A DNA stretch of 64,000 nucleotides from Enterococcus alishanensis (GCF_019218635.1 NZ_JAHUZB010000003.1:569729-633728); one strand, 5' to 3'. Counted from the stretch's first letter, positions 46,952 through 53,734 are shown. Notes: generated by a model not told the origin, from the letters alone. Numbers and translations: made by a program.

Positions 46952-48103
46952 TTATTTAGGTGCCAAACTTTTAGTTTCGGTTAATATATAATCGCCGGTT
47001 CCAGTATAACCAGCCATACTGTATAAAGTATCTAAATCATTGAAATGCCACCATTCAGAGGCAAGTGGTGTTAAACCATTGTCAGTCATATATTTTTGAA
47101 GAGTGACGGTATATTGGTTCACACTCGGTGAATAGCTGGCACTTTGCCAAGCAGTTTTTGATAACACATCAACTGGTCCTGTAAAGAGGGCCGATTGATT
47201 ACTTAATTCATGCATTGGTGTTTGCATTGCATATTCAGAATAACCCGTGACTTGTTTAATCTGATATTTCCCAACCGTTTTTTCAGCCGTTTCAGTCACT
47301 TGACCAATACTGACATCCATCGCGTAACCGACCTGGTGATTGGATATAGAAGTGACAATAAACCAATCAATACTCCATGGTGCTGTAGTAATTCCCGCTT
47401 TTACAGTCGGATTTTGCGCTGCTAATGCTTGAACCTTATTGGCCGCATTGACTTGTACACTCAATGGACGAAAAGCTTCATATAAAATAATTGTATTATT
47501 TTCGCTTAAAGCTTGCTGCTGAGCCGCCATGATTTTTTTGGTCATCGGATATAACACGGGCATAATGTATTGTTCTTGTTCTAAGCGATCATTATAATCT
47601 TTACTATTGTATAAAGAAACACCGGTAATATCAGGAATATCTACATTAGATGTTCGGAAGATCGAACCGCTGACATTTGTATCATTATAGACAATTGATG
47701 GAATTAAATCTGGTAAATTCACTAGGGCATATTGACTTTGAACCCACCCAGTTTGCGTATCGGTTTTAATTTGCAACCAGCCATTGTTTTCAGCTAAAAC
47801 GGTAAATCCAGTCCCCGGCGCTAAAGTTTCTAATGTGGTACTTTCAGCAGTCACATCACTTTTGACATTTAACGAGATTGACGCATAGCCTGAAGCACCA
47901 TCTAAGGGTAATTCAAACTCTCCTTGATAGACTTCTCCTTTTATCTTTTCTTGAGAAGTACTGGTTTCAGTTTTTTTCCGGCTTGTCTCTGTTGTCTTTT
48001 TACTAGAATGACTAGTTTCGCCAGAATTATTTTGATTGGATTGACAGCCGCCGACTAGAAATAATAGCGCTACTGCTAAAAATGCCAACTGTTTATGTTT
48101 CAA
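46952..48103 (-). CDS. Lipoprotein with SH3 domain and VanX/VanY-like D-Ala peptidase domain
   Basis: Surface lipoprotein of 383 residues. Lipobox VGGC with Cys20, a Ser/Thr-rich linker at about 25-55, a bacterial SH3-like domain at about 58-130 (GWLQIKTDTQTGWVQSQYALV), and an M15-type zinc peptidase domain. Zinc and catalytic residues are visible in SNHQVGYAMDVS (His and Asp) and SEWWHFND (Glu and His), plus EAFRPLSVQ. It would trim D-Ala-D-Ala ends in the wall or free dipeptide. No vancomycin cluster is adjacent, so a housekeeping role is more likely. Confidence 0.88.
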   Translation of the reverse strand: MKHKQLAFLAVALLFLVGGCQSNQNNSGETSHSSKKTTETSRKKTETSTSQEKIKGEVYQGEFELPLDGASGYASISLNVKSDVTAESTTLETLAPGTGFTVLAENNGWLQIKTDTQTGWVQSQYALVNLPDLIPSIVYNDTNVSGSIFRTSNVDIPDITGVSLYNSKDYNDRLEQEQYIMPVLYPMTKKIMAAQQQALSENNTIILYEAFRPLSVQVNAANKVQALAAQNPTVKAGITTAPWSIDWFIVTSISNHQVGYAMDVSIGQVTETAEKTVGKYQIKQVTGYSEYAMQTPMHELSNQSALFTGPVDVLSKTAWQSASYSPSVNQYTVTLQKYMTDNGLTPLASEWWHFNDLDTLYSMAGYTGTGDYILTETKSLAPK

Positions 48104-48190
48104 TTTTATATACCATCCTTTTATTTTCTATTCCATAGTATAACAAATTATTCTGTTCTCGGCTGATTAAATCCTATTCAGTTAAATTCC

Positions 48191-48219
48191 TTTACATTGA
48201 AAACGGTTTTCTTCATAAT
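48191..48219 (+). promoter_or_regulatory. Promoter with cre-like site before the first CAP gene
   Basis: TTTACA (48191-48196) and CATAAT (48214-48219) with a 17-bp spacer. The spacer holds TGAAAACGGTTTTC (48198-48211), close to the CcpA cre consensus. It suggests carbon catabolite repression. Confidence 0.6.
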
Positions 48220-48248
48220 AAAATTAAGAAATGATGAGGAGGATGAAC

Positions 48249-49139
48249 ATGAAAAAAAAGTTTAGTTTACTACTGGTTTTCTTAAGTAGCGTAGGATTAT
48301 TTGCAGCTACTACTGAAGCTTCAGCCGCTGACATGCTGAGAGTATACAATCCGAATTCAGGGGAACATTTCTACACTGCTGTGACTAATGAACGGGATCA
48401 CTTAATTCGTACAGGTTGGATGAATGAAGGAATCGGTTGGAATGCACCAAGTTCTGGAGATAACGTTTACCGACTTTATAATGCCAATGCCGGAGATCAC
48501 CACTATACTTTAGATGCCGGCGAACGAGATTATTTAATTAGTGTGGGTTGGGAATATGAAGGAATCGGCTGGTTCTCCGACAAAAATCAAGGTGAACCAC
48601 TTTATCGATTGTATAATCCTAATGCACAATCTGGTGCCCATCATTACACTCGCTCAGGCTATGAAAGAGACAGTTTGGTTAATCAAGGTTGGGTTGCTGA
48701 GGGAATTGGTTGGTATGGCATTGACTCTAATAATAGTAACCAATCACAAGATATTAATAGTCGCTTCCTAACATTAATCAATGACTATCGAACATCTCAA
48801 GGGGCAAATACTCTAACTAACGACAGTTTATTAAATCAAGCAGCTGATATTCGTTCAAAAGAAATCACTAACTCCTTCAGTCATACACGACCAGATGGTC
48901 AGAGTTTTTCTTCAGTTTTAGCAGATGTCAATTTTGACAATTATAGTGTTGCTGGTGAGAATTTAGTTCTATTCACAGCTGGTGGTTCTTCACAAGAAAT
49001 CGCACAACGAGCTTTTGACTTATGGAAAAATAGTCCTGGGCATAATCGTAATATGTTAGATCCTGACTATACGATGATTGGCAGCTCGTTTAGAATTGTT
49101 GGCAATGAAGTCTACGGAGCCAATTTATTTGCCGGATAA
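48249..49139 (+). CDS. Secreted DUF5648-repeat protein with CAP domain
   Basis: Signal peptide at residues 1-27 (ends TEASAAD), then three DUF5648-type repeats of about 40 residues, each with the pattern LYNpNsGeHhYT...ER..L...GW..EGIGW, to about residue 165. Then a CAP (SCP/PR-1) domain of about 125 residues with the usual His/Glu/Glu/His set visible in FSHTRPDGQS, GENLVL and SPGHNRNML. No wall anchor; likely released or bound through the repeats. ATG 48249 follows GAGGAGG. Function of CAP proteins in Firmicutes is poorly known. Confidence 0.88.
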   Translation: MKKKFSLLLVFLSSVGLFAATTEASAADMLRVYNPNSGEHFYTAVTNERDHLIRTGWMNEGIGWNAPSSGDNVYRLYNANAGDHHYTLDAGERDYLISVGWEYEGIGWFSDKNQGEPLYRLYNPNAQSGAHHYTRSGYERDSLVNQGWVAEGIGWYGIDSNNSNQSQDINSRFLTLINDYRTSQGANTLTNDSLLNQAADIRSKEITNSFSHTRPDGQSFSSVLADVNFDNYSVAGENLVLFTAGGSSQEIAQRAFDLWKNSPGHNRNMLDPDYTMIGSSFRIVGNEVYGANLFAG

Positions 49140-49283
49140 ATAATATAAACCTCCAATAAATATAGAATTTTTTTAACCGATTACTAACTTAAACAAAAAA
49201 GAAAGCCTTTCCAATATTTTTCTTTACTTATATTTCTTTTTTCTTCATAATATAATTGTAAATTGAAAAAAGGAGGAACAGAA

Positions 49284-50183
49284 ATGAAGAGAAAATTTGG
49301 TTTAGCTTTGGTTGTTTTGGGTGCATTTGGTTTATTTACTGCTAGTTCAGAAGCTTCCGCGGATACAGACATGTTGCGGGTTTACAATCCAAATTCTGGA
49401 GAACACTTTTACACAGGTGTGCCAAATGAAAGGGATGGTTTAGTTAGAGCTGGTTGGGATAATGAAGGTCTCGGCTGGCGCGCACCAAGTTCAGGAGACA
49501 GAGTATATCGTTTATACAATCGCAATGAAGGCGACCACCATTACACCCTAGATGTTGGAGAACGTGATTGGTTGATTGGTTTAGGTTGGGAAGACGAAGG
49601 CACGGGTTGGTTCTCTGATAGAAATAAAGGCGAACCATTATTACGCCTGTACAATCCAAATGCTAAAACTGGTTCACACCATTATACACATTCGACTGGC
49701 GAAAGAGACAGCTTAGTCGCAGCTGGTTGGCGTTATGAGGGAGTCGGCTGGTACGGTGTTGAACAAGATACAGCTACTTCTCAAAGCATCGAAGCACAAT
49801 TTTTAACTTTATTAAATGATTATCGAGCTCAACAAAATTTAGGCACACTCACTTCTTCTACTCTTTTAAAAGAAGCGGCTAGAATTCGGACAGTAGAATT
49901 GTTAGATGTTTACGGGGAAGAACGTCCCGATGGTCGTGACAGTGAATCAGCACTTGCCGAAGTTGGTTATACTGATTATACCGCATACGGTTACAATATA
50001 ATCGGCATTGATAAAACGACTGTTACGAACACTCAACAAGTCGCACAGGCAACATTTGATGAATTAATAGCAGATCCAGTGACTCGAGAAGTAATCGTTT
50101 ATCCCGTCTTCAATGAAGTAGGGATTTCATTTAAAATGAATGATAATCAACCTTATACATTTATCTTTTTTGCAACAAAATAA
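49284..50183 (+). CDS. Secreted DUF5648 protein with degenerate CAP domain
   Basis: Tandem paralogue of the gene before it. Signal peptide, three DUF5648-type repeats (LYNRNEGDHHYTLDVGERD and similar), then a CAP-like domain in which the key residues are gone: HTRPDG is ERPDG, GENL is GYNI, and GHNRNML is replaced by DPVTREVIV. So it has kept the fold but not the putative metal site. ATG 49284 follows AGGAGG; a terminator closes the gene. Confidence 0.87.
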   Translation: MKRKFGLALVVLGAFGLFTASSEASADTDMLRVYNPNSGEHFYTGVPNERDGLVRAGWDNEGLGWRAPSSGDRVYRLYNRNEGDHHYTLDVGERDWLIGLGWEDEGTGWFSDRNKGEPLLRLYNPNAKTGSHHYTHSTGERDSLVAAGWRYEGVGWYGVEQDTATSQSIEAQFLTLLNDYRAQQNLGTLTSSTLLKEAARIRTVELLDVYGEERPDGRDSESALAEVGYTDYTAYGYNIIGIDKTTVTNTQQVAQATFDELIADPVTREVIVYPVFNEVGISFKMNDNQPYTFIFFATK

Positions 50184-50190
50184 ATGATCT

Positions 50191-50218
50191 ACCTCCAATT
50201 AATTTTGGAGGTTTTTTT
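50191..50218 (+). terminator. Terminator after the second DUF5648-CAP gene
   Basis: Stem ACCTCCAA / TTGGAGGT followed by a T run. Confidence 0.88.
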
Positions 50219-50344
50219 GTTACTTCTGAATTAATTATCTCGACCCCTTTTACAAAAAATATGTTTTTACTCTCAATACCAATAATAATTTCGAAACTAG
50301 AAACAATATAAGAATAAAGTTGGAATTTATACCATTATTTATTT

Positions 50345-50494
50345 GAGATTACTGAATAAGCTTTTACTTTATGACAAAATAGTGCCGGACATAATGTCAA
50401 CATGCTGGGTAATTATATTCAGATTAGCAATGATTTCCAAGTAAACAGTTCAACTGTTTATGGAACAAATTTATATGCTAAAAGTTTCTATTAA
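50345..50494 (+). pseudogene. Tail of a third CAP-domain gene
   Basis: The only readable part of a 440-bp gap. In one frame it encodes EITE, TAA, AFTL, TGA, QNSAGHNVNMLGNYIQISNDF, then VYGTNLYAKSFY and a stop. This lines up with the end of the intact CAP protein (EIAQRAFDLWKNSPGHNRNML and VYGANLFAG), with two stops inside. Its 5' part is lost. Confidence 0.8.
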
Positions 50495-50624
50495 CATTTG
50501 CCGAAACTGTTATTAATAATAAATAGTTGTTAATTAATTTGTAGTTTTTTTTATTTTTTTGCTGAATTCTTTTATCTTCTGCGTATTTTGTTTTTGAAAG
50601 AGGAAAAAAGAAAGGAAGATTGAG

Positions 50625-50858
50625 ATGCGAGAATACAAAACTTCAGAAGCTCAACGTCGCGCCAGTAAAAAATACCAAGAAAAAGCCAACAAAGATCCTG
50701 AAAAAAGGGTCCACCGCACCTACTTGGCCTCTCGACGTACGGCAAAGTCTTTTATTCGAACCAAAGCCACCCGAGAAGACCTCACTGAATTAGAAAAAAT
50801 GATCGCCGAACGGTATGAATTGTTAAACAAGATAGACATTGCTGCCGAAAAAATGTAG
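50625..50858 (+). CDS. Small basic protein, paralogue of the prophage protein at 52861
   Basis: Protein of 77 residues, not assignable to a named function. Lys/Arg-rich N-terminus (KTSEAQRRASKKYQEK), then RTAKSFIRTKATREDLTELEKMIAERYELL, a helix pair. The second half is clearly homologous to the gene at 52861. It lies left of the UCA tRNA, outside the expected prophage, so it may derive from an earlier element at the same site. Good ribosome site (AAAGGAAGA). Confidence 0.7.
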   Translation: MREYKTSEAQRRASKKYQEKANKDPEKRVHRTYLASRRTAKSFIRTKATREDLTELEKMIAERYELLNKIDIAAEKM

Positions 50859-50905
50859 TTACTCCTGCATCACTACCATAAAAAACATTCTCTCCCAAAA
50901 ACCAA

Positions 50906-50934
50906 TTGCCTTGCTTAAAAAAACATGGTAAAAT
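50906..50934 (+). promoter_or_regulatory. Promoter of the UCA tRNA gene
   Basis: TTGCCT (50906-50911) and TAAAAT (50929-50934), 17-bp spacer, 11 bp before the tRNA 5' end. Confidence 0.65.
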
Positions 50935-50945
50935 TATTTCGTTAT

Positions 50946-51042
50946 GGGAGTGGATGGGTTCTGGTGTGCCCTCTGGTCTTCAAAACCAGTATGAGGAGTT
51001 AGGAGCTTCTTGGGTAGGTTCGATTCCTACACATTCCCGCCA
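50946..51042 (+). tRNA. selC: tRNA-Sec (anticodon UCA)
   Basis: A 97-nt tRNA with encoded CCA. The acceptor pairs GGGAGTG with the 3' CATTCCC-side strand (seven of eight positions; the eighth is G:A), discriminator G. D-arm GGG...CCC, anticodon stem CTGGT/ACCAG with loop CTTCAAA giving UCA, long variable arm (AGGAG/CTTCT), and T-arm GTAGG TTCGATT CCTAC. The long extra arm, UCA anticodon and G73 fit bacterial selenocysteine tRNA, not Trp or Ser. Own promoter and terminator. No selA, selB or selD is in the window. Confidence 0.85.
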
Positions 51043-51056
51043 AATAGAATATGATG

Positions 51057-51108
51057 TCCGCTAAGCATTGATGTAGAGCCTTTTCTACTGATACTTAGCG
51101 GATTTTTT
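51057..51108 (+). terminator. Terminator after the UCA tRNA
   Basis: Outer stem TCCGCTAAG / CTTAGCGGA with an inner GTAGA / TCTAC stem, followed by TTTTTTG. Confidence 0.85.
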
Positions 51109-51110
51109 GT

Positions 51111-51134
51111 TTTTGAATGCCCTTTTGAATGCCC
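51111..51134. repeat. Tandem 12-bp direct repeat near the prophage end
   Basis: TTTTGAATGCCC occurs twice back to back at 51111-51122 and 51123-51134, between the tRNA terminator and the first cargo gene. It could belong to the attachment region or to a leftover integrase end; neither is proven. Confidence 0.6.
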
Positions 51135-51208
51135 TCTGATATTTTTTGTTTTATCAGTTTTCATCTCCGCTGTTCATCATTAGTATAAAGATTTAATAAT
51201 TTGTTCGC

Positions 51209-51238
51209 TTTACAATAACGAACGTAAGTTCGTATAAT
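51209..51238 (+). promoter_or_regulatory. SOS promoter with perfect LexA box
   Basis: TTTACA (51209-51214) and TATAAT (51233-51238) flank an 18-bp spacer that contains CGAACGTAAGTTCG (51219-51232). This matches the Gram-positive LexA/DinR consensus CGAACrnryGTTCG in both arms. A repressor bound there would block polymerase. Confidence 0.88.
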
Positions 51239-51256
51239 GTTGGTGAGGTGATTAAT

Positions 51257-51475
51257 ATGATGGAAGATTTCATTAGGAAATATTTAGGAGATGAATACGG
51301 AGACTTTTATAAAAACAGCAATATTACTACACAAAATGAAATAGATATAAGTATTATCAATATTCTTTCAAAAAGAAACTCAGTAAAAGAAATCAATATC
51401 GCAAAAGAGATAGTTCAATCTGACAACCAATTAAAGCTTAGTTATATTCTTGAAGCTGATTTAAAATCTAGATAA
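51257..51475 (+). CDS. SOS-controlled small protein, unknown function
   Basis: Not recognised. From ATG 51257 it has 72 residues (MMEDFIRKYLGDEYGDFY...), acidic and helical, no signal or membrane segment. GAGGTG lies 6 nt before the ATG; the transcript should start only about 12 nt upstream. It is the first gene after the prophage-host junction and is directly under a LexA-box promoter. The next gene follows after 16 bp with the same ribosome-site layout. Confidence 0.7.
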   Translation: MMEDFIRKYLGDEYGDFYKNSNITTQNEIDISIINILSKRNSVKEINIAKEIVQSDNQLKLSYILEADLKSR

Positions 51476-51491
51476 TTTTGAGGTGCTTAAT

Positions 51492-51821
51492 ATGGTATAT
51501 CCATTTGAAAACGAAAATATTCATGTCAGAGCGGAATTCCCATATCATTTTAAATCAACTGATCAATTAGAAATAGACTTAATGTCAGTGATAATGGAAC
51601 CCATCCCCTTCTTTGCTTTTCACGACAGCTTACTATTGACTTTATTCCATAGTAAGAAAGATTATTTTTTGATTCCTGCTAAGAAAAATAAAAAGAGAAG
51701 AAACTTATATTTCCGTTTCGATGTCCAAATATTGAAACCAAAAGACTACAACTCTCCTTCTGGTTCCACAATCTTCCGATACAACTATAAAGGATATGAT
51801 TTTGGTAAGGAACTTAGCTAG
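51492..51821 (+). CDS. Second gene of the SOS-controlled cassette, unknown function
   Basis: Not recognised. Protein of 109 residues beginning MVYPFENENIHVRAEFPYHF; beta-rich, with a basic KKNKKRRN patch near the middle and an aromatic C-terminus (FRYNYKGYDFG). The start is ATG 51492 behind GAGGTG. No promoter is seen between it and the upstream gene, so it should be induced with it on DNA damage. Confidence 0.7.
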   Translation: MVYPFENENIHVRAEFPYHFKSTDQLEIDLMSVIMEPIPFFAFHDSLLLTLFHSKKDYFLIPAKKNKKRRNLYFRFDVQILKPKDYNSPSGSTIFRYNYKGYDFGKELS

Positions 51822-51880
51822 TTTATATTGATTTTTTAAAGACATATGGTACTATGTTATACTAATTCCGAGGTGATGGC

Positions 51881-52144
51881 ATGGATAAGTTTACAGGATT
51901 GTTGACGAAGATTAGACTGCTGAAAGATAAACCGCTGTTGGTGAGGTTTACCTTGAAGTCAGATGATAAGAGTATCAACTGTATTACAGCTAAAGAAATA
52001 TTAGGTCAACGTATCCTGATGCTACCAGATGATAAATACACAGCAGAAGTTGTAGGATTATTTAATGTGAAGGAACAATTAGTAATTAGACAATTAATTG
52101 TATTAAATCCAGATAATTTGATTAAAATGATTGATTTATGGTAA
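51881..52144 (+). CDS. Small OB-fold-like protein, copy A
   Basis: Protein of 87 residues, no known name. The order GLLTKIRLLKDKPLLVRFTL, DDKSINCI, a turn, YTAEVVGLFNVKEQLVIRQL and VLNPDN resembles a minimal five-strand OB fold of the tRNA-anticodon/nucleic-acid-binding type. Two further copies lie at 52198 and 53069 (minus). Own promoter (TTTAAA, TATACT) and an AGGTGATGGC-ATG start. Binding of nucleic acid is an inference from fold pattern only. Confidence 0.65.
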   Translation: MDKFTGLLTKIRLLKDKPLLVRFTLKSDDKSINCITAKEILGQRILMLPDDKYTAEVVGLFNVKEQLVIRQLIVLNPDNLIKMIDLW

Positions 52145-52197
52145 TAAAATGATTTTATTGGAATTAAATCATTTCCGACTTTATAATACTATATGGG

Positions 52198-52467
52198 GTG
52201 TTTTTTATAATAAAACACGTTGGTATTATGACAAACATAAGGTTTAGTACGAGTCTTACGAGATTCACATTGATTACTGAAAGCTCTATCGTTAATTGTG
52301 TTATTGGAGATTTATTTTTAGGCGTAAAGCTTCTAGGTTTACATGATAATCAGTATATCATTTCAATTGGTGGGGTTAAGGATATTTACGATAGCTATGA
52401 TGAGATAATAGTTAAGCAGTTTAAAATATTGAATAAAGACAGATTAACCGATGATTTAGGTTTGTAA
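52198..52467 (+). CDS. Small OB-fold-like protein, copy B, start uncertain
   Basis: Diverged copy of the 51881 protein: GIMTNIRF, LTRFTLITESSIVNCVIG, YIISIGGVKDIYD and QFKILNKDR align with it. The family's conserved start Met falls on an ATA codon (about 52207-52212), so either GTG 52198 or the later ATG for MTNIRF must serve, or the copy is decaying. Followed by a terminator. It is 89 residues if GTG is used. Confidence 0.55.
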   Translation: MFFIIKHVGIMTNIRFSTSLTRFTLITESSIVNCVIGDLFLGVKLLGLHDNQYIISIGGVKDIYDSYDEIIVKQFKILNKDRLTDDLGL

Positions 52468-52491
52468 AGTCCGATTTTTCGGGCTTTTTTT
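52468..52491 (+). terminator. Terminator after OB-fold copy B
   Basis: Stem AGTCCGA / TCGGGCT followed by seven T. Confidence 0.85.
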
Positions 52492-52502
52492 GCTGAAAAG
52501 TG

Positions 52503-52533
52503 TTGACACGTTATACTATGCATAGTATAACGT
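52503..52533 (+). promoter_or_regulatory. Promoter with 26-bp perfect palindrome
   Basis: TTGACA (52503-52508) and TATAAC (52526-52531), 17-bp spacer. From 52508 to 52533 the sequence is a perfect palindrome with half-site ACGTTATACTATG, covering the whole spacer and the -10 box. It is an obvious operator for an unidentified dimeric repressor. Confidence 0.88.
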
Positions 52534-52560
52534 AAATATAGTTAAGGAGGAGGTGAACAG

Positions 52561-52659
52561 ATGAATTTAGATGAACTAAAAAAAGCAGTCGACATTGTTG
52601 TAGGAATCTTAACAGCCACCACGCTACTAAAGAAACTCCTTAACAAAAAAGACGACTAG
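52561..52659 (+). CDS. 32-residue amphipathic peptide
   Basis: Reads MNLDELKKAVDIVVGILTAT and then TLLKKLLNKKDD. GGAGGAGGTG precedes the ATG. The middle (VDIVVGILTATTLL) is hydrophobic and the ends are charged, as in short membrane-active toxins or holin-like peptides. It has a strong, operator-covered promoter and a GGGGAGGA/TCCTCCCC stem behind it. No antisense RNA or Fst-type motif was found, so a toxin role is only a possibility. Confidence 0.65.
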   Translation: MNLDELKKAVDIVVGILTATTLLKKLLNKKDD

Positions 52660-52665
52660 CTTTTG

Positions 52666-52682
52666 GGGGAGGATTCCTCCCC
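52666..52682 (+). terminator. Possible weak terminator after the 32-residue peptide
   Basis: Stem GGGGAGGA / TCCTCCCC, followed by TGTTCATTTT instead of a clean T run. Confidence 0.5.
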
Positions 52683-52706
52683 TGTTCATTTTAAATTTAT
52701 CATATT

Positions 52707-52877
52707 ATGACGAAAAAGAAAATCATTTTATTGTTGCTTCTAATTTTTAATGTTGTGTCTGTAGCTTTAATTATTGGTGACTGGGTATCTCCATCCTATG
52801 GCTCTTTTATGGTTATGGTAGATGCTATTTATGTCATTTTTGATTCTAGGAGGAAAAACAATGACAGAAAAAAATAG
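52707..52877 (+). CDS. 56-residue membrane protein overlapping the next gene
   Basis: Starts MTKKKIILLLLLIFNVVSV; two hydrophobic stretches (residues 5-23 and 33-47) and a basic end (DSRRKNNDRKK). The following gene's AGGAGG and first 17 nt lie inside its 3' end in another frame, so translation of the two is coupled. Its own ribosome site is poor. Not recognised. Confidence 0.55.
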   Translation: MTKKKIILLLLLIFNVVSVALIIGDWVSPSYGSFMVMVDAIYVIFDSRRKNNDRKK

Positions 52878-53061
52878 TCAGACTGAAGCCAACAAACGTT
52901 GGCAAGAAAAAAATAAGAAACATGCTTCTTATTTAAGTGATCGTTCACGTTCAAGGTCATTCATAAAAAATAAAGCCACTCTTGAAGACCTTGATGAACT
53001 CAAATCTCTAATCATTGAACGTGAGCGTGTTTTAATGGATGAAAAAAGACCACTTGATTAG
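52861..53061 (+). CDS. Small basic protein, prophage paralogue of the 50625 gene
   Basis: Protein of 66 residues from ATG 52861 (AGGAGG upstream). Reads MTEKNSQTEANKRWQEKNKK, then SRSFIKNKATLEDLDELKSLI. The core SFI+nKAT.EDL.EL is shared with the gene left of the tRNA and with a broken copy near 55100. Highly charged; could bind nucleic acid, but no domain is recognised. Its end lies in a terminator. Confidence 0.7.
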   Translation: MTEKNSQTEANKRWQEKNKKHASYLSDRSRSRSFIKNKATLEDLDELKSLIIERERVLMDEKRPLD

Positions 53062-53069
53062 TGGTCTTT
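53045..53069. terminator. Bidirectional terminator between 52861 and 53069 genes
   Basis: Stem AAAGACCAC / GTGGTCTTT overlapping the 3' end of both convergent genes. Confidence 0.85.
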
Positions 53070-53338
53070 CATTCAGGAGTTCCAATTATTGCGATATAGC
53101 TATCTATATTGAGAATGCTCATATTCTGTACTTCAAATTGATTTCTTAAATTATATTGACCTGTAATTTTTACTACATATTTATTTAATGTCAATGAAAG
53201 TACATAACTTGTAAAAACTTTATTCTTTATAATACAATTAATACACTTATCATTTTCCCATATTAACATTCCCGTTATAGCATATGGCTTTTCTTTGAAA
53301 ACTTGTGTATGAGTAAGTAATCCTATGTGAGTTTCCAT
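53069..53338 (-). CDS. Small OB-fold-like protein, copy C
   Basis: Protein of 89 residues, opposite strand to copies A and B. METHIGLLTHTQVFKEKPYA, NDKCINCII, YVVKITGQYNLRNQFEVQNM and ILNID match the same positions as in copy A. Convergent with the small basic protein gene. The ATG is preceded only by a weak site. Function unknown; nucleic-acid binding is inferred from the OB-like pattern. Confidence 0.6.
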   Translation of the reverse strand: METHIGLLTHTQVFKEKPYAITGMLIWENDKCINCIIKNKVFTSYVLSLTLNKYVVKITGQYNLRNQFEVQNMSILNIDSYIAIIGTPE

Positions 53339-53376
53339 GCAATAATTTTATATTTCACAAAAAGCTTTGTCAACTT

Positions 53377-53580
53377 CTATCCGGCATTTTTCCAAAAAGC
53401 ACAACTATGTGACGGTGTTACTTCTTTATGAGCATCAGGACTTTCATTATTTCCGCATTCAGCAACTTCATTCGGGTTAATTAAGGACATTCCTGAAACT
53501 TTATCCATTAATCGCATACCTTCCCAGTATGCACAGTTTGCACAAGTTCTTTCTGCAACGTTATGTTTGATTTCAGCCAT
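53377..53580 (-). CDS. Cys-rich small protein, probable metal binder
   Basis: Protein of 67 residues from ATG 53580 (AAAGGAGTG upstream). Four Cys: two in RTCANCAYWEGMR, one in AECGNNES, one in SHSCAFWKNAG. The CxxCxxW...C...CxFW layout is common in small phage proteins and suggests a zinc or Fe-S site. Not otherwise recognised. Confidence 0.65.
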   Translation of the reverse strand: MAEIKHNVAERTCANCAYWEGMRLMDKVSGMSLINPNEVAECGNNESPDAHKEVTPSHSCAFWKNAG

Positions 53581-53734
53581 TATAACCACTCCTTTTTCTT
53601 TATAACTGTATATTGCTACTAGTAAATCTGTAAATCAACAAGAAACACTTAAATAGAAATGAGAATCATTCACAGGTAATAATCGAAAAAATAATCTTTC
53701 ATTAGAATCTTCCACATTGTTCTTTATAACTTCT

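Noticed and set aside
46952-48103. Part of a vancomycin resistance cluster
   Set aside because: Only a VanX/VanY-like domain on an SH3 lipoprotein is present; no VanH, ligase or VanRS next to it.
50345-50494. In-frame TGA in the CAP remnant close to a selenocysteine tRNA, as a possible selenoprotein
   Set aside because: The TGA aligns with a Trp codon of the intact paralogue, a TAA also interrupts the frame nearby, and the 5' half is missing. It is a pseudogene.
51095-51155. 3' end of an integrase gene
   Set aside because: Only about 20 codons are open and no recombinase motif is visible; the integrase should be at the other end of the prophage.
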